DNA of 64,000 bases from Erinaceus europaeus (taxonomy: Eukaryota > Chordata > Mammalia > Eulipotyphla > Erinaceidae): the NCBI RefSeq assembly GCF_950295315.1, contig NC_080181.1:640526-704525 (forward strand), written 5' to 3'. Shown piece by piece: positions 1-10,605 of the stretch. The notes beneath the pieces are model-generated. The model searched no databases. It was not told where the DNA came from and worked only from the letters and a program-made list of their open reading frames with translations. The position numbers and the translations under genes are program-made. How positions within the stretch are numbered: the stretch's first letter is position 1; each line of letters begins with the position of its first letter.

Positions 1-175
1 AGCTGGAAAATGAGAGGGAAGGGATGATAGAGAAAAAGAGAGACAGAGAGACACCTGCAATACTGCTTCACCACTCACAAAACTTTCCCTTTGCAGGTGG
101 GGACTAGGGCCTCGAAGTCGGGTCCTTGCACATTAAACACGTGAAATCAACAAGATGCACCACCACCTGGCTCCA
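1..175 (-). mobile_element. tRNA-derived SINE, family F2, cut by window edge
   Basis: On the minus strand this reads as a tRNA-like head (box-B-like region near 110-125), the conserved CACCTGCAAAGGG core, and a CT-rich body that runs off the window start. I call this family F2. Its hallmarks are a head with CACCTGGTT..GC, a core CCCCACCTGCAGGGGGAAAGC and a body ending in TATCCAATAAATAA. Families of this build are known in hedgehogs; the ERI naming is from memory and subfamily is not assigned. Confidence 0.8.
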
Positions 176-605
176 CACCTGGCCTATTTGCAACTGTTCT
201 TATGACAGAGCCCTTCCTTAAATTGTTCTCTTAAAGTAACAACAGGATAAGTTTTCAAGTGCTCCAATATGCAAGAGTGTGTGTCTGGATGAAGGAAGGA
301 AGGCATGTACTTGAATTACCATGGTGAGCCACAGAAGACAGACTGTGAGGAGCTGTACCCTGAGCAGACAGAACACAAATCCCCTGGAAGGATGTGCCCA
401 GGGTTTCACTTAGGAAAGCCAGGGAACTCATCACAGGACCACAAAAGCAAACAAGTAACTAGTGCAAACCATCACAGGGGTAGGTCCCCACTGCTCCCAA
501 CTCCCAGGGTTCAGACCTCATTCACTGCTAGTCAGTCTCCTGCTTCTGTGCAGGGCACACCTCCAGGAGTCCAACCCCAAGTTCAACCCCTTCTTTTTCT
601 AAGTG
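176..605. other. no recognised feature
   Basis: Mixed-composition sequence with only short open frames (up to about 109 codons) that resemble nothing I know. No repeat is recognised. Confidence 0.5.
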
Positions 606-748
606 GTGAGCTAGGGAGATGCCACAGTGTCTAAGCACAAAGACTTTCATGCCTGAGGCCCCAAGGTCTAGTTTTAATCCCCAACACCAGAGGCAAGCAG
701 TGCTCTGGTAAAAGGAAAAACAAACAAATAAATAACAACAACAAACAG
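606..748 (+). mobile_element. older tRNA-like SINE, family F4
   Basis: The diagnostic stretch AGACTTTCATGCCTGAGGC is followed by a box-B-like AGTTTTAATCCCC, a short CAGTGCTCTGGTAAAA body and an A-rich tail with AAATA and AAC units. The same arrangement recurs at 23548-23706 on this strand and at 6196-6390, 28657-28806 and 46978-47085 on the other. I call it F4. It is more diverged between copies than families F1 and F2. Confidence 0.65.
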
Positions 749-1901
749 CCTCCATTCTACTGGTGGATGTGTGGCTCCCTCAGCAGCAGCTAATGGCTAG
801 AAGCCACCTGCCTATCAGGCCCCTAGCCTGGTGCCGCTGACTGGGAGTTTGGCACCACACAGCCATGGGGGCTGCACAAGTGTAGCACAGAGATGTCCCT
901 GGGACGGCAGGCTGATGTGCCTGCACAGCCGCTGCCCTGCACGCAGCTCAGCTGTTCCTGATGAGGAGGGAGAAGCAGATAACTGGCAGCTAATGTGATG
1001 GAGCCAGGAAGCTCCACGGAACATGGTTTCCTCTGAAGAGTGGTCATGCAGTCATAAATAATCCATACAGTCTGGAGGCAGAGCTGGTGTCTTCATTCTG
1101 GCTACAGAGCATAATAACTTCAACATGCCATGTGTCTCTCTCTCACTCCAGCATCTTTTGCAGGCCAGAACACACCCGCTCACTGCAGTGTCTCTAATGG
1201 CACAGGCACTTCTGGAGTAGTGTGTGAGATGATGTCACGGTCTCTGTTGCAAACAGTCTAGCACCAGAAGCTGACTGTCACCCTCAGGTGTCCCAGGGTC
1301 CGTGGGCACAGGAGAGGCCTCCAGTCTGCTGGGTCCCTAGATAGGAGGATGTGTCTGTCAGAGAGCAACTGGAGCCACCAAAAGTGCTTTCAGATGGCTT
1401 GTTAAAGAATGGGAAAGTCAGAGAAGGCTTTTTATGGCAGCAGGCTAATCTCAGATACAGGAACTTAAGAGGCCCCAGGGGCCTGGCCCCAAGAAGGAAG
1501 GCCTCAGAGTCTCCCAGGAACCATGGAGACCCAGCCTCCCCTTTGAGCCACGTGACACTTTCCACACTTGAGCAGACTAGGTGCCCTTATACCATTTGCC
1601 TCCTAATTCTGGAATCAGCCCTCTCAATTCACACTCCTGGAGCTGTGGGCCGACTGTTTGCAATACTTTCCTGGCTTGCTGCGTAACCTGATCACTGCTC
1701 TGTGTACAGTCCTGCCAGAACAATGTAGTTTTCAAAGCCAAGTTCAGATTCCTCAAGTCCCTGATGAGCCAGGCCCTCACAGGGTGTTACAGGGCATGGG
1801 CTTAGCACCGATTTTCTGAATAAATGCTGGATGATGGATTCTTAGAGAAACTAAATTCACACTTACCTAGCTTGAGCCATTACTAGAAAAAAGAGGACAT
1901 T
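749..1901. other. no recognised feature
   Basis: I find no repeat, RNA gene or credible exon here. Open frames of 69-111 codons overlap on both strands without recognisable domains, and they look like chance frames in moderately GC-rich DNA. Confidence 0.5.
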
Positions 1902-2103
1902 TAGGGGGCTAGACATGCACCTGGTTATGCACTCACATTACAGTGCACAAGCAGCTGGGTTCAAGCCCCTGGTCCCCACCTGTACAGGGGAAGCTTCACA
2001 AGTGGTGAAGCTGGGCTGCAGGTGTCTGTAGCTTCCCCACTCTATCTCTTCCTCTCCTCTCAATTTCTGTCTCCATCCAATAACAAGTAAACTAATTAAA
2101 ATA
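1902..2103 (+). mobile_element. tRNA-derived SINE, family F2
   Basis: It contains the F2 head with GCACCTGGTTATGC, a box B (GGGTTCAAGCC near 1957), the core CCCCACCTGTACAGGGG, the CTTCACAAGTGGTGAAGC hairpin-like segment, a CT-rich body and a TCCAATAACAAG tail. It lies tail-to-tail with an oppositely oriented F2 copy starting within about 10 bases. Confidence 0.85.
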
Positions 2104-2109
2104 TTTTAT

Positions 2110-2332
2110 TCTTTTAAAATATATTTTAATTTATTTATTGTTGAGTAGAAACAAGAGAGAAATTGAAAAGGAAAGAGGGAGTAGAGAGGAAGAGAGGCAG
2201 AGAGACCCTTGAAGCCCTTCTTCACCACTCATGAAGCTTTCCCTTTCCAGGTGGGGACAAGAGGCTTGAAACTGGGTCCTTGGCACTGTAATGTGAGCAT
2301 TTAGCCAGGTACACTACCACCTGGTGCCCAAA
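2110..2332 (-). mobile_element. tRNA-derived SINE, family F2
   Basis: This is a reverse-complement F2 copy: TTTATTTATTG tail, GA-rich body, TTCACCACTCATGAAGC segment, CAGGTGGGGAC core, and tRNA-like head ending at CACCACCTGGTGCCC. With the preceding plus-strand copy it forms a close inverted SINE pair. Confidence 0.85.
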
Positions 2333-2496
2333 ATATTTTTTAAAGAGATCATTTAGGCACAGGGATGGACACTCAGTTGACCTTTAGAACTATTAAAAAC
2401 ACTTGGTAAATTAATTAACACCCTGGCTTGGGTTCCCAAATCAAGGTGCATCCTCTCTGCTGTCAGGTGGGCTACTGAGCCTTTGTGTTTGCTCTT

Positions 2497-2562
2497 CTTC
2501 CTTCCTTCCTTCCTTCCTTCCTTCCTTCCTTTCTTTCTTTCTTTCTTTTCTTTTTTTTTTTT
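2497..2562. repeat. (CTTC)n / (CTTT)n / T-run microsatellite
   Basis: Tandem CTTC units pass into CTTT units and a T-run. The T-run is the A-tail of the minus-strand SINE that follows, so the microsatellite probably grew from that tail. Confidence 0.9.
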
Positions 2563-2696
2563 AGAAAGTTTGTTTATTCATGAGAAAGGAGAGAAAGAAG
2601 CAGACATCACTCTGGTCCATGTGCTGGCTCGGATTGAACTCAGGACTTCATGCTCAAGAGTCCAATGCTTTATCCACTGCGCCACCTCCCAGACTA
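2563..2696 (-). mobile_element. tRNA-derived SINE, family F3
   Basis: Read on the minus strand it starts GTCTGGGAGGTGGCGCAGTG, continues with a tRNA-like segment carrying a GAGTTCAATCC box B, and ends with TTTCTCATGAATAAAC. The same family is seen at 56136-56302 and, more decayed, at 33030-33135. The A box (GTGGCGCAGTGG) and B box are both recognisable, so a Pol III promoter was once present. Confidence 0.75.
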
Positions 2697-3740
2697 TTGT
2701 TTTCTCTGCTTTCCAGATGAGCAGACTATGGAAACATGTCCTGGTGACTTTCCTGAGGGTGCCCAGAAACCAGAGCTTCCCCCCAGGAGACACCTGCCTT
2801 CTGATAAATATGCACACTGAGTGTGCAGAGGTGACTTCTGCACACAGGACATCTGCCAGCTGTCAGGAGCCACAGCAGCTGAGGCTGGCAGGCTGGGGGC
2901 TCACATTTGGGGACACTGGTGCTGCAGGTGGTGGACTGTCTGCTCCCACCTGGCCTCCTCAGGCTGCTGCTAGTCTAGGACCATCCAGACCACAGGGCTA
3001 TCCCACAAGCCTCCTGACAGGCTGTAGCCTCTTCCTCAGAAGACTCTGGCCCCTTATACCTGGGCTCTAGCTTGGGGGGAGCAGAGGAGCCTCTTCTGGA
3101 ATCCATAGCTTTTGGTTGAGTTTGCAGTCATTTCCTGCTGTTTCTTAGATTCAGAAGTTGTCACAACTCCCTTGACAACATGTCGGGATTCCATGCTCCA
3201 CAGGCCATCCTCTCAGTCTGACTATGACTATTTGGGGGCACTGAGTTTGTGTTTATTTGAGGAGCACATCACAGAGTACAGAAAGGATGAATAACCATGG
3301 CAACAGGGCAGGTCTGCATGGCTCCATCACCCAGCTGCCTCTGTCCCCTTGGTGACAAGCCCTTCACCAGGCCAGGGCTGCATCCTATGATGTCCCTTCC
3401 CTTCAGCACTTCCTATTCTCCTGTCTCCTGAGCTTCTGGAAGCCATCTTCTGGAGATGTCTTTCCTTCTGTGAGATGGCTTCTTTCACCCTCCCATGCCA
3501 GCGGCTGAGTGGCAGCTATCTTGCCCTAGGGGGAGGGACAGGTGTTCCCCGTGTCAGTGCAGAAAGTCTTAGCCAGCACAGCACAGAGCCACCTGTGCTC
3601 ATAACAAGCCCAGGCAACCATAGCTCCGACCCCTCAGAGCTTCTCGCACAGCCCCATAGCAGTGCCCAGCCCTCACATAGCAGGCATAGGGCCATCACCG
3701 TCCTGTCTTCAGGTCATCAAAGGGGTTTAACTGGTTTGAG
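2697..3740. other. no recognised feature
   Basis: Nothing convincing is seen. The 195-codon frame running in from 2483 begins in the CTTC tract and SINE and is not a gene. Confidence 0.5.
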
Positions 3741-3870
3741 GTGATTTTGTTCAGGCAGAAAGAGGGAGGGGGAGAAACGCCACAGCCCTGAGATCTGAGA
3801 TGCCCACCTCTCCTGGTGCCTCTGTACTTCTGTGTGGTGCTGGGAGCTGGGCCTGGGCCACATGTATGAA
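3741..3870 (-). mobile_element. probable old SINE remnant
   Basis: A GA-rich stretch is followed by GTGGTGCTGGGAGCTGGGCCTGGGCC, the arrangement seen in minus-strand SINEs elsewhere here (for example 21590-21770). It is decayed and lacks a clear head. Confidence 0.35.
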
Positions 3871-5877
3871 TAAGTAGCCCTTCGCACCCAGATCAGCTGA
3901 GGAAGTTCATTTGGTCTAATATCACAATTCTAACTGTGACCTAATGTACCTGTCCACCTGCCAGAAACATCCATGTTCTAAATTGAAGCAAGTGCTTCCT
4001 CTTGCCTTGTCCCTAAAACATGACTTAGATCCCTGTCCAACACAGCAGATCAAATGAAGAACAAATTCACAAAAAAACTCCAACATATTGGTGGGAGAAA
4101 CATGAAGGAAGCTTGTTTTGAGATAAAAGGGAGCGGAGATTACCCCATGATAAATAGATAATGGCATACAAGATTATAAAAAGCGGATTCAAGGTCTGTG
4201 CTACAGAATAAAACATTAACCAAACCCCATATGACTTCAAACACCTACTGGTTCATCATCAATTCCAGAGCTGTTCCCCCAAATTTGGGCTGAAGATTTC
4301 TTCAGCACAAATGGAAATGAAATGCCGCCTGTAATCAAGAGCTTAGCCAGGAGGCAGGGGAGAGCTAGAGACTCATCTCAAGGGGATGCCTGCCTCAAGG
4401 AGACAAAGGCAGGCAGCCCACCCTCACCTGAAGGCACTGGTGAGATTTAGAGACAGGGGCTGCTGGTCCTCCCAGGTGAAGCTCTGCATGGATGAGATTC
4501 CGGGAGCAGCACAGAGGCTGTTCACAAGTCAGCAGGCACAGCATGTCTGGGAGGGAGCCAGGGAGGGGGGAACCAGGCAGCATGAGAACAGATTACAGTT
4601 AATGGAATTTCTAGTCACACTAAACATTTCCTTTCTATGGGGGGAGTTCAAAAGTTACAATGTCTAAAGATTTCTAGAAGTTCACAATAAGCAAAGAAAA
4701 CACTGTATCAGGAGAGAAAACTGCCAATCCCAGACTCTTTCTCTCTTTAGAAATGTGTTTGAATGCAGGAATGCAAGTATAATATAAACCATTTCTATTT
4801 CTTTTGAGATGATGAGGGAAGAGTCACCTTTTATGAAATTGATGAAGTTTAAAATTCAATAAGCATAATGTTCACACTGCTACCTTTTCTTTTTTAGCCA
4901 GAAAACACTGTCAGTGCGTTTTTTTTTTCCCTGAGATTGACTTACATTTTATTGATTGAAAAAGACATTAACTGCCCTCATCCCCCAAGTTCTGTGGGCT
5001 TGAATACCATTCAACCCATTGCCTAATCTTGCTGGAGCATTTCCCTCTTTCCATGCACTTTACTTGCTTTCTACATATAACATCTGCAACAGGCACCAGG
5101 GTTTACACAGCTACATTCCCAAGGCCACATGTTCCAGGCTAAGGCTTGCCACTGCTCTCAGAGGCCTTGCTCCTGGGCTTTTCTGGATGGAGGCTTGGCA
5201 GAGAGGGCCTGAAAAGAGGGAGCAGCCAAAGCTGTAAGGGGAAACATTGCACAACCTGTGGCCAACAAGACTGTGCTGCTCTCCTTGATGTAGTGGGTTT
5301 CAGAAAGAAATCCTGCCTTACCCACTGACTTAACCCCAGTGGAGAACCCTAGCAGACAGCAATGACAGTGGAGAAGATGAGGAAAATATGCAGAGAGGAG
5401 AAGAGAGGCCAATCTTGTGTGAGGCAAACAGCCCACTGAATGTGGTTCCATAAGCTCACCCAGATGTGCTGACTGGGGAGCCATCTTTGCACAAAACCAC
5501 TGTGGGATACACAGGGCTGTGTGGCAGGGAGACAGACACTATGGCAGTCACATGAGAAAAGAGCCCTCCTGCAGACCAAGACGAGTGGAGACTTGAGGTC
5601 AAAATCCAGAGAAGCCTTCACTGATTGAGGTTTAAGAAAAAGGATCAAATGGTAGACAGAAGAATAAAATACTCATTTCAATGTCTATATTGAATAACAA
5701 ACTTTCTATATGGTAAACATCCTGGCAACCTTAATTCCTGGCAAAATCCCAAGAAGATATTGAGCTAGCTAGCCAACAGGGATATCAAAGATAGTGACAT
5801 CCTTAATGGCCAAAGTATTGTTATTTTTTGATCTATTAAAACTCACTTAATTTTTTTTGTTAAGTAGCATCATATAT
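3871..5877. other. no recognised feature
   Basis: Two kilobases without a recognised repeat, RNA or exon. Frames of 60-108 codons occur on both strands with no domain signature. Confidence 0.5.
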
Positions 5878-6183
5878 AAAAATGTATATCGGGAGTCGGG
5901 CTGTAGCGCAGCGGGTTAAGCGCAGGTGGCGCAAAGCACAAGGACCAGCATAAGGATCCCGGTTCGAACCCCGGCTCCCCACCTGCAGGGGAGTCGCTTC
6001 ACAGGCGGTGAAGCAGGTCTGCAGGTGTCTGTCTTTCTCCCCCCTCTGTCTTCCCCTCCTCTCTCCGTTTCTCTCTGTCCTATCCAACAATGACGACAAC
6101 AACAATAATAACTACAACAATAAAACAACAAGGGCAACAAAAGGGAATAAATAAATAAAATAAAATATAAAAAAATGTATATC
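5878..6183 (+). mobile_element. full-length SINE, family F1, with 13-bp target duplication
   Basis: The element spans 5891-6170 and is flanked by the direct repeat AAAAATGTATATC at 5878-5890 and 6171-6183. Its head is a tRNA-like module, followed by the core CCCCACCTGCAGGGGAGTCGC, a TTCACAGGCGGTGAAGC hairpin segment, a CT-rich body, TCTGTCCTATCCAACAA, and a tail of CAA/TAA units ending AAGGGCAACAAAAGGG. I use this copy as the type of family F1. The intact duplication and clean boxes mark a young L1-mobilised insertion. Confidence 0.92.
5904..5971 (+). promoter_or_regulatory. Pol III internal promoter (A and B boxes) of the F1 SINE
   Basis: The A box reads TAGCGCAGCGG at 5904-5914 and the B box GGTTCGAACCC at 5961-5971. 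Both fit the tRNA-gene consensus. The ends of the head can also pair as an acceptor stem: GGGAGTC near 5891 against GGCTCCC near 5973. Confidence 0.8.
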
Positions 6184-6195
6184 ACACACATATAT

Positions 6196-6390
6196 GTTTC
6201 AAAATTTTTATTTTAATGAGAGAGATACAGAAAGAAGGAAAGAGACAGAGAGAGAGAGACAGAGGGAGAAGGAGAGATCAGAGCACTGCTCATCGCTAGC
6301 TTGAGGTGGTGCAGGAGAATGAACCTGGGCCTTTGCAGCCTCAGGCATGAAAGTCTTTGTGCATAACCACTATGCTATCTTCCCCACCTT
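6196..6390 (-). mobile_element. older SINE, family F4
   Basis: A minus-strand copy: T-rich tail, GA-rich body, CAGAGCACTGCTC, then the diagnostic CTCAGGCATGAAAGTCTTTG and a head ending CTTCCCCACC. It follows the F1 SINE within 15 bases in the opposite orientation. Confidence 0.65.
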
Positions 6391-7392
6391 AAGTAGCATT
6401 TTATCAATTTACTGTTGGCTTACAATAATACACGAATTTTGGGAGGATAGTTTCCATTGTTTATGTGTAAAATCTCACTATACCATCTGTAATTAAATAG
6501 TTGACCTCTCTGCCCCCAAGCCTTTTCTTCCAGACTCCTTTCCCATCTTTCTGATAGCCACTCTATTTATTACATTAATAACTTTTATTGTGATTTGTTA
6601 GTTGTGTGGGGTAAATTATGGAGCTGCTATTTTTAAGGAAGTGTGAAGAGGAGAAGTACAGTTCCCAGCTTTAGGAAGTAGACTGTCTATGGATCAGACT
6701 TCTTTTTGGGAAAGTGGGGTTTCATAAGGTTCTCTCTGTCCCTGGAGGCGAGGACACATTCCTCCATCTCCTACCTGCCTGGAAAAAGCTACTGATTGAG
6801 ATATTTTTCCCATGGGGTTTCCTTATGCCCATGTGGAGACTGAGCCGTGTTCAGACAGAGTAACCCCATTTAGCTCATGTTTTGTGCTCTCTGGTGTACT
6901 GCCTCCCTGCCGTTAATGTCTCCAGAAAGCATGGTGTTTCATTGCTGTGCCATCACATCATAAGGCTACATTGACTCAGTCATTCTCCCTTGTTAGACTG
7001 CAAAGCTTTTAATAAACCATCACTCTGTATTTTGCTACAGTAACTTCCCTACACAGAGAATAAACTTGCCTATGTACTAACCTCTTATTTATTGCTGAAT
7101 GTTCTAAGAACCCCTTCTAGACACAGTATTAACAGATTCCAGGCAACATCCAGTACTCAGTGTGCTTGTTCTACACACTACTGTCTAGAAGTCTGAATTC
7201 AGGTTCTCAGCAGCAGCAGTACATTAATGGTGACTCTCACTGAAATCTCAAAATCACTGTAACTTACCTCTTATATAACTCAAGGTTTGCTTCTATTCAC
7301 TATTTTAAAACTCAAAATGGCTCATCAAAATCTGTCAGTGAGAACTTGTGCAATCATAGACTAAAATACATGCCAAATAGAGTAAAAGTGCA
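6391..7392. other. AT-rich stretch, no recognised feature
   Basis: AT-rich sequence without a recognised repeat or open frame of note. Confidence 0.45.
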
Positions 7393-7446
7393 CATAAAGA
7401 TATGATATATATATATGTATATGTGATATATGTTATATGTTATATG

Positions 7447-7516
<70 letters not shown>
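7393..7516. repeat. (TA)n-(TG)n compound microsatellite
   Basis: GATATA and TGTTATA variants lead into an uninterrupted TA tract of about 45 bases and then a TG tract ending at 7516. The following GGAGAGACAGAG is SINE-like, so the tract may have grown in an old SINE tail. Confidence 0.95.
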
Positions 7517-7517
<1 letters not shown>

Positions 7518-8225
7518 GAGAGACAGAGCGATGTAAAGGACTGGCTGCAATACACTGCTCATTTTAATATCCTTTCCAAGGAGTAAAACCCCACTGGCCA
7601 TGGGCTAGTAAGGAGAAAGAATAAACGCCAATGCAACATTCATTCTCCACAGAGCCAGAGATTCATGTGTAGCCAGCTACAGCCAGGTTGTTCATTTTAA
7701 AGAAGGATGAGCTCTCCATGAAGAAGAAAGGTGATTCCTGGCCAGACCTTACTAGATTTTGTTTTATTTATCTTCCTTGGAGGAAAACAACACCATCCAA
7801 ATATTGGCAAGAAACAGATGAAGTCAGAAATAGCCACTTACACCTGAAAGAGAAGTTAGATGCGGCAAAGGTTTAGAATTTTATCCACCAGGTCAGAGAA
7901 ATAGGGGCACTGAAGATAGACTTTGTTTTTTAGAGAATTCATTAGAAATGACAATAGTCTATTACTAGTATTAGTCTCCACTACCATTAGTGCTCAAATG
8001 ACACAGCCCTCATACTCTCTAGCCTTCAGAGCCCTCATTAAATCCTGACCGTGTCAAGTCCTCTCACTAGAAACACTTTTTTCTCTGGTTAGAGTAATCT
8101 GATCCTTTTTGCTTGCAGACAACTCACTGACAAGAATCATATAATGCAGATCAGAACACTCAGTGTTGTGCCAAAGTGCACCTCTCTCTCATATCTCACA
8201 TCTGAGTTTTAAAAGGCACCTGGTT
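7517..8225. other. no recognised feature
   Basis: Mixed sequence. A short frame at 7688-7876 (62 codons) resembles no known protein. Confidence 0.45.
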
Positions 8226-8660
8226 TAGGGGCCAGGCTTCGCTGCACCTGGTTAAACATACACACTACAGTGCACAAGGACCTGGGTTCAAGACCTTAGT
8301 CCTCATCTGCAGGGGGATAGTTTCATGAGTTGTGAAGTAGAGCTTCAGGTGTCTTTCTCTTTGCCTCTGTTTTTTAATTATTTGTTTCATTTGATAGAAC
8401 AGAGAGAAATTGAGAGGAAGGGGAGATAGAGAGGGAGAGACAGAGCAGAGCAATACCAACAACACTGCCTCTCAACTTGTGAAACTTTCCCCCTGCAGGT
8501 GAGGGCTAGGGGCTTGAACCTGGGTCCTTTATGCATGGTAACACATGTACTTAGCCAGGTGTGTCACCACCTGGCCCCCTCTCTCCCTAACCTTCTCCCC
8601 CTTCCCTTCTCAATTTCTCACTGTCTCTATCCAATAATAAATTTAAAAACAAATTTTTAA
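8226..8660 (+). mobile_element. F2 SINE split by an inserted SINE
   Basis: The plus-strand F2 head, box B (GGGTTCAAGACC) and core run from 8226 to about 8369. The CT-rich body and TATCCAATAATAA end resume at about 8580 and run to 8660. The insert between is a minus-strand F2 SINE. The halves join into one ordinary SINE when the insert is taken out, so the order of insertion is clear. Confidence 0.8.
8370..8579 (-). mobile_element. F2 SINE nested inside an F2 SINE
   Basis: A minus-strand F2 copy with T-rich tail, GA-rich body, CCCCCTGCAGGTGAGGGC core and a tRNA-like head ending CACCACCTGGCCCC. It sits in the CT-rich body of an older plus-strand copy, giving an inverted pair that could fold back in a transcript. 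Confidence 0.8.
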
Positions 8661-8685
8661 AAAGGCACTTGGTTTAAAACTTGGG

Positions 8686-8835
8686 CCAGGGTAGTGGCCC
8701 ACTTGGACAGTGCAGACTCAGCCCACACCTTACTGAAGGAAGCTTCAGAACTGTGGCGTCCTCCTCTCTGCCTCTCTCTTTCTGTCTTTCTCTCTGAAAG
8801 AGTCAGCCTGGGTTGGTGCAGTCTCAGTGAGGAGA
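8686..8835 (+). mobile_element. old SINE remnant, family F5
   Basis: The signature GAAGGAAGCTTCAGAACTGTGG followed by a CT-rich body and A-run matches copies at 23930-24063 and 62923-63266. The head is decayed. I call this family F5. Confidence 0.5.
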
Positions 8836-9769
8836 AAAAAAAAACCAAAATATTAGAATTAATTATGAGATGGATGTGTATAAATGGCTCATTCAATAAC
8901 AGCATGACCAGAAATGGTTGAAGTGATCATAGTCCCTGTTTTATACAAAAGTCAAATAGGACTTGGAAACATGGACTTGCAGACTGATACAGTCAGATGT
9001 GTCCTACCAGAGGCCAAGTTCCATGTCCTTGTTCCCAGCAGGCAGGACCAGGTAGGCATCTAAGCTCCAAAGCTGACATTATCTCTGGCAGCCCAGGGCC
9101 TCTGGACCACCGTCTGTCCTTCTCCCCACTCCTCTGTTCACACAGGACACAGCTAGCTACTGCCAGGACTGTGAGCCAGCACCCTGAAGACCCTCTCCCC
9201 ACCCATCCTGGGGACGCTGATGCCCATGGGGCTTCAGCTCAGGAAGTGCATGAACAGTCTCAGCCAGAAGCAGAACTGCCATATTAAGAGAGTTTGTGTC
9301 TACATTGAACTTAATCCCAAAGGTGACTGGGAATGGGGAAGCATCTCTACAGGGTGTTGCTCCCAATGGGCTTCCTATGTGTTGATATTTTCTTCCTTGT
9401 GTATTTACATTTAATGTGGAACAAGTTACCTGATGATTATGTGAATTCAGGAATTATTAATTCAGGTACATCGTTCATTCAGTCCCTCCAAGAAGAATCA
9501 TCATACACAGTAACTGTGATTTCAAACATGGGACATTCCAAACATGGGAAAGGAAGGCCCTGCCCTCAGGACCTTCTTCTGTGGGAGGAGGTAAAAATGT
9601 ATGCAGAATGACAAGATCCTGGGCACAAGTGTGTCTATCAGTGAGCAGTGGGAGTCTGAAGATGTCCATGCCCTGCAGCCAGGCTCAGTGTAAACAGCAC
9701 AGCAGGCAAGCTAAGAAGGAAAAACACACTGGCTTTGACCCTCTGAGGCTCGGTCTAACAATAAAAATT
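8836..9769. other. no recognised feature
   Basis: No repeat or exon is recognised. Overlapping frames of 64-96 codons on both strands have no domain signature. Confidence 0.45.
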
Positions 9770-10605
9770 GCCCTCTGCTGAGCAGCAATAGTAGGGACTG
9801 CCCCACTCTCTGAAGGGAGTATGGATCAGCCTTCTGCCACTTGAAAAAGATGGGTCCTAAAATGAGTGCAGCCTAGATGTTCTCAGTTGTGACCATGGAC
9901 TATAAGCTCAGACTGACAGGGACTCAGAAGACACACAGTCTCCTGTGATATATATATATATATGCCCTGGGTCAGATCAGTGGGGTACATTGGTATTTAT
10001 ATACTTTCCTCAAGTTAGGGAGCTACTCTGCACCCTAATCCAGCTTTCTACCCCTTTTTTCTGACACCATATTTCCAGACAATAATACTTTAGTTCACCA
10101 ACATGTTAGCTATCAGGCTCAGGCAAAAATTACTAAATGCATGGGCCCCTTGGAACATACCTAAAATAACTTCCTTGCTTCTTCTCACACAAAGACCCCT
10201 AATGAAATTCCTGCTCTTTGGTTTCCTGCTTATTAGACATTTTTTCCTGCTTTATATGTGACCGCCTTTCAGCCACCAAGTTGCAGATGCTACTATGATT
10301 CCAACCTGACTTTCCTGGGCATATGACCTCATCAAAGTGTCCCGAAGTCTCACCTCTCCAGAGCCCTATCCCACTAGGGAAAGACAGAAACAGGATGACC
10401 CACCAATGCCCATATTCAGTGAAGAAGCAATTACGGAAACCAGAACTCATACCTTCTGCACCCCAAAAAGAATCCTGATCCATATTCCCAGAGGGATAAA
10501 AGAATAGGGAAGCTTCCAATGAAGGGACACAGAATTATACCTCTGTTATCTTACAATCTTGTTAATTATTATTAAATCACTAATAAAAAAGAAAAAAGAA
10601 GGAAA
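9770..10605 (+). mobile_element. repeat X, copy A (5'-truncated)
   Basis: This unnamed LINE-like repeat occurs at least six times in the window. Copy A starts near GGGACTGCCCCACTCTC and continues through the diagnostic segments CAGCCACCAAGTTGCAGATGC, GAGAAGCAATTACAGAAGCC-like, TTCTGCACCCC, AGAGGGATAAA.GAATAGGGAAGC, and a 3' end of TCTTGTTAAT..TTATTAAATCACTAATAAAAA. All copies share that 3' end with an A-rich tail but start at different points, the pattern left by target-primed reverse transcription. No coding frame is conserved. It could be a long L1 3' UTR; see copy C. Confidence 0.75.

Noticed and set aside
2483..3070. 195-codon plus-strand open frame
   Set aside because: It begins in the CTTC microsatellite (Phe/Leu/Ser-rich start) and runs through a minus-strand F3 SINE. 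No domain, no start context, no support.
5891..5984. tRNA gene at the head of the F1 SINE
   Set aside because: A and B boxes and an acceptor-like stem exist, but the sequence is a SINE head repeated throughout the window, with target duplications and a SINE body.
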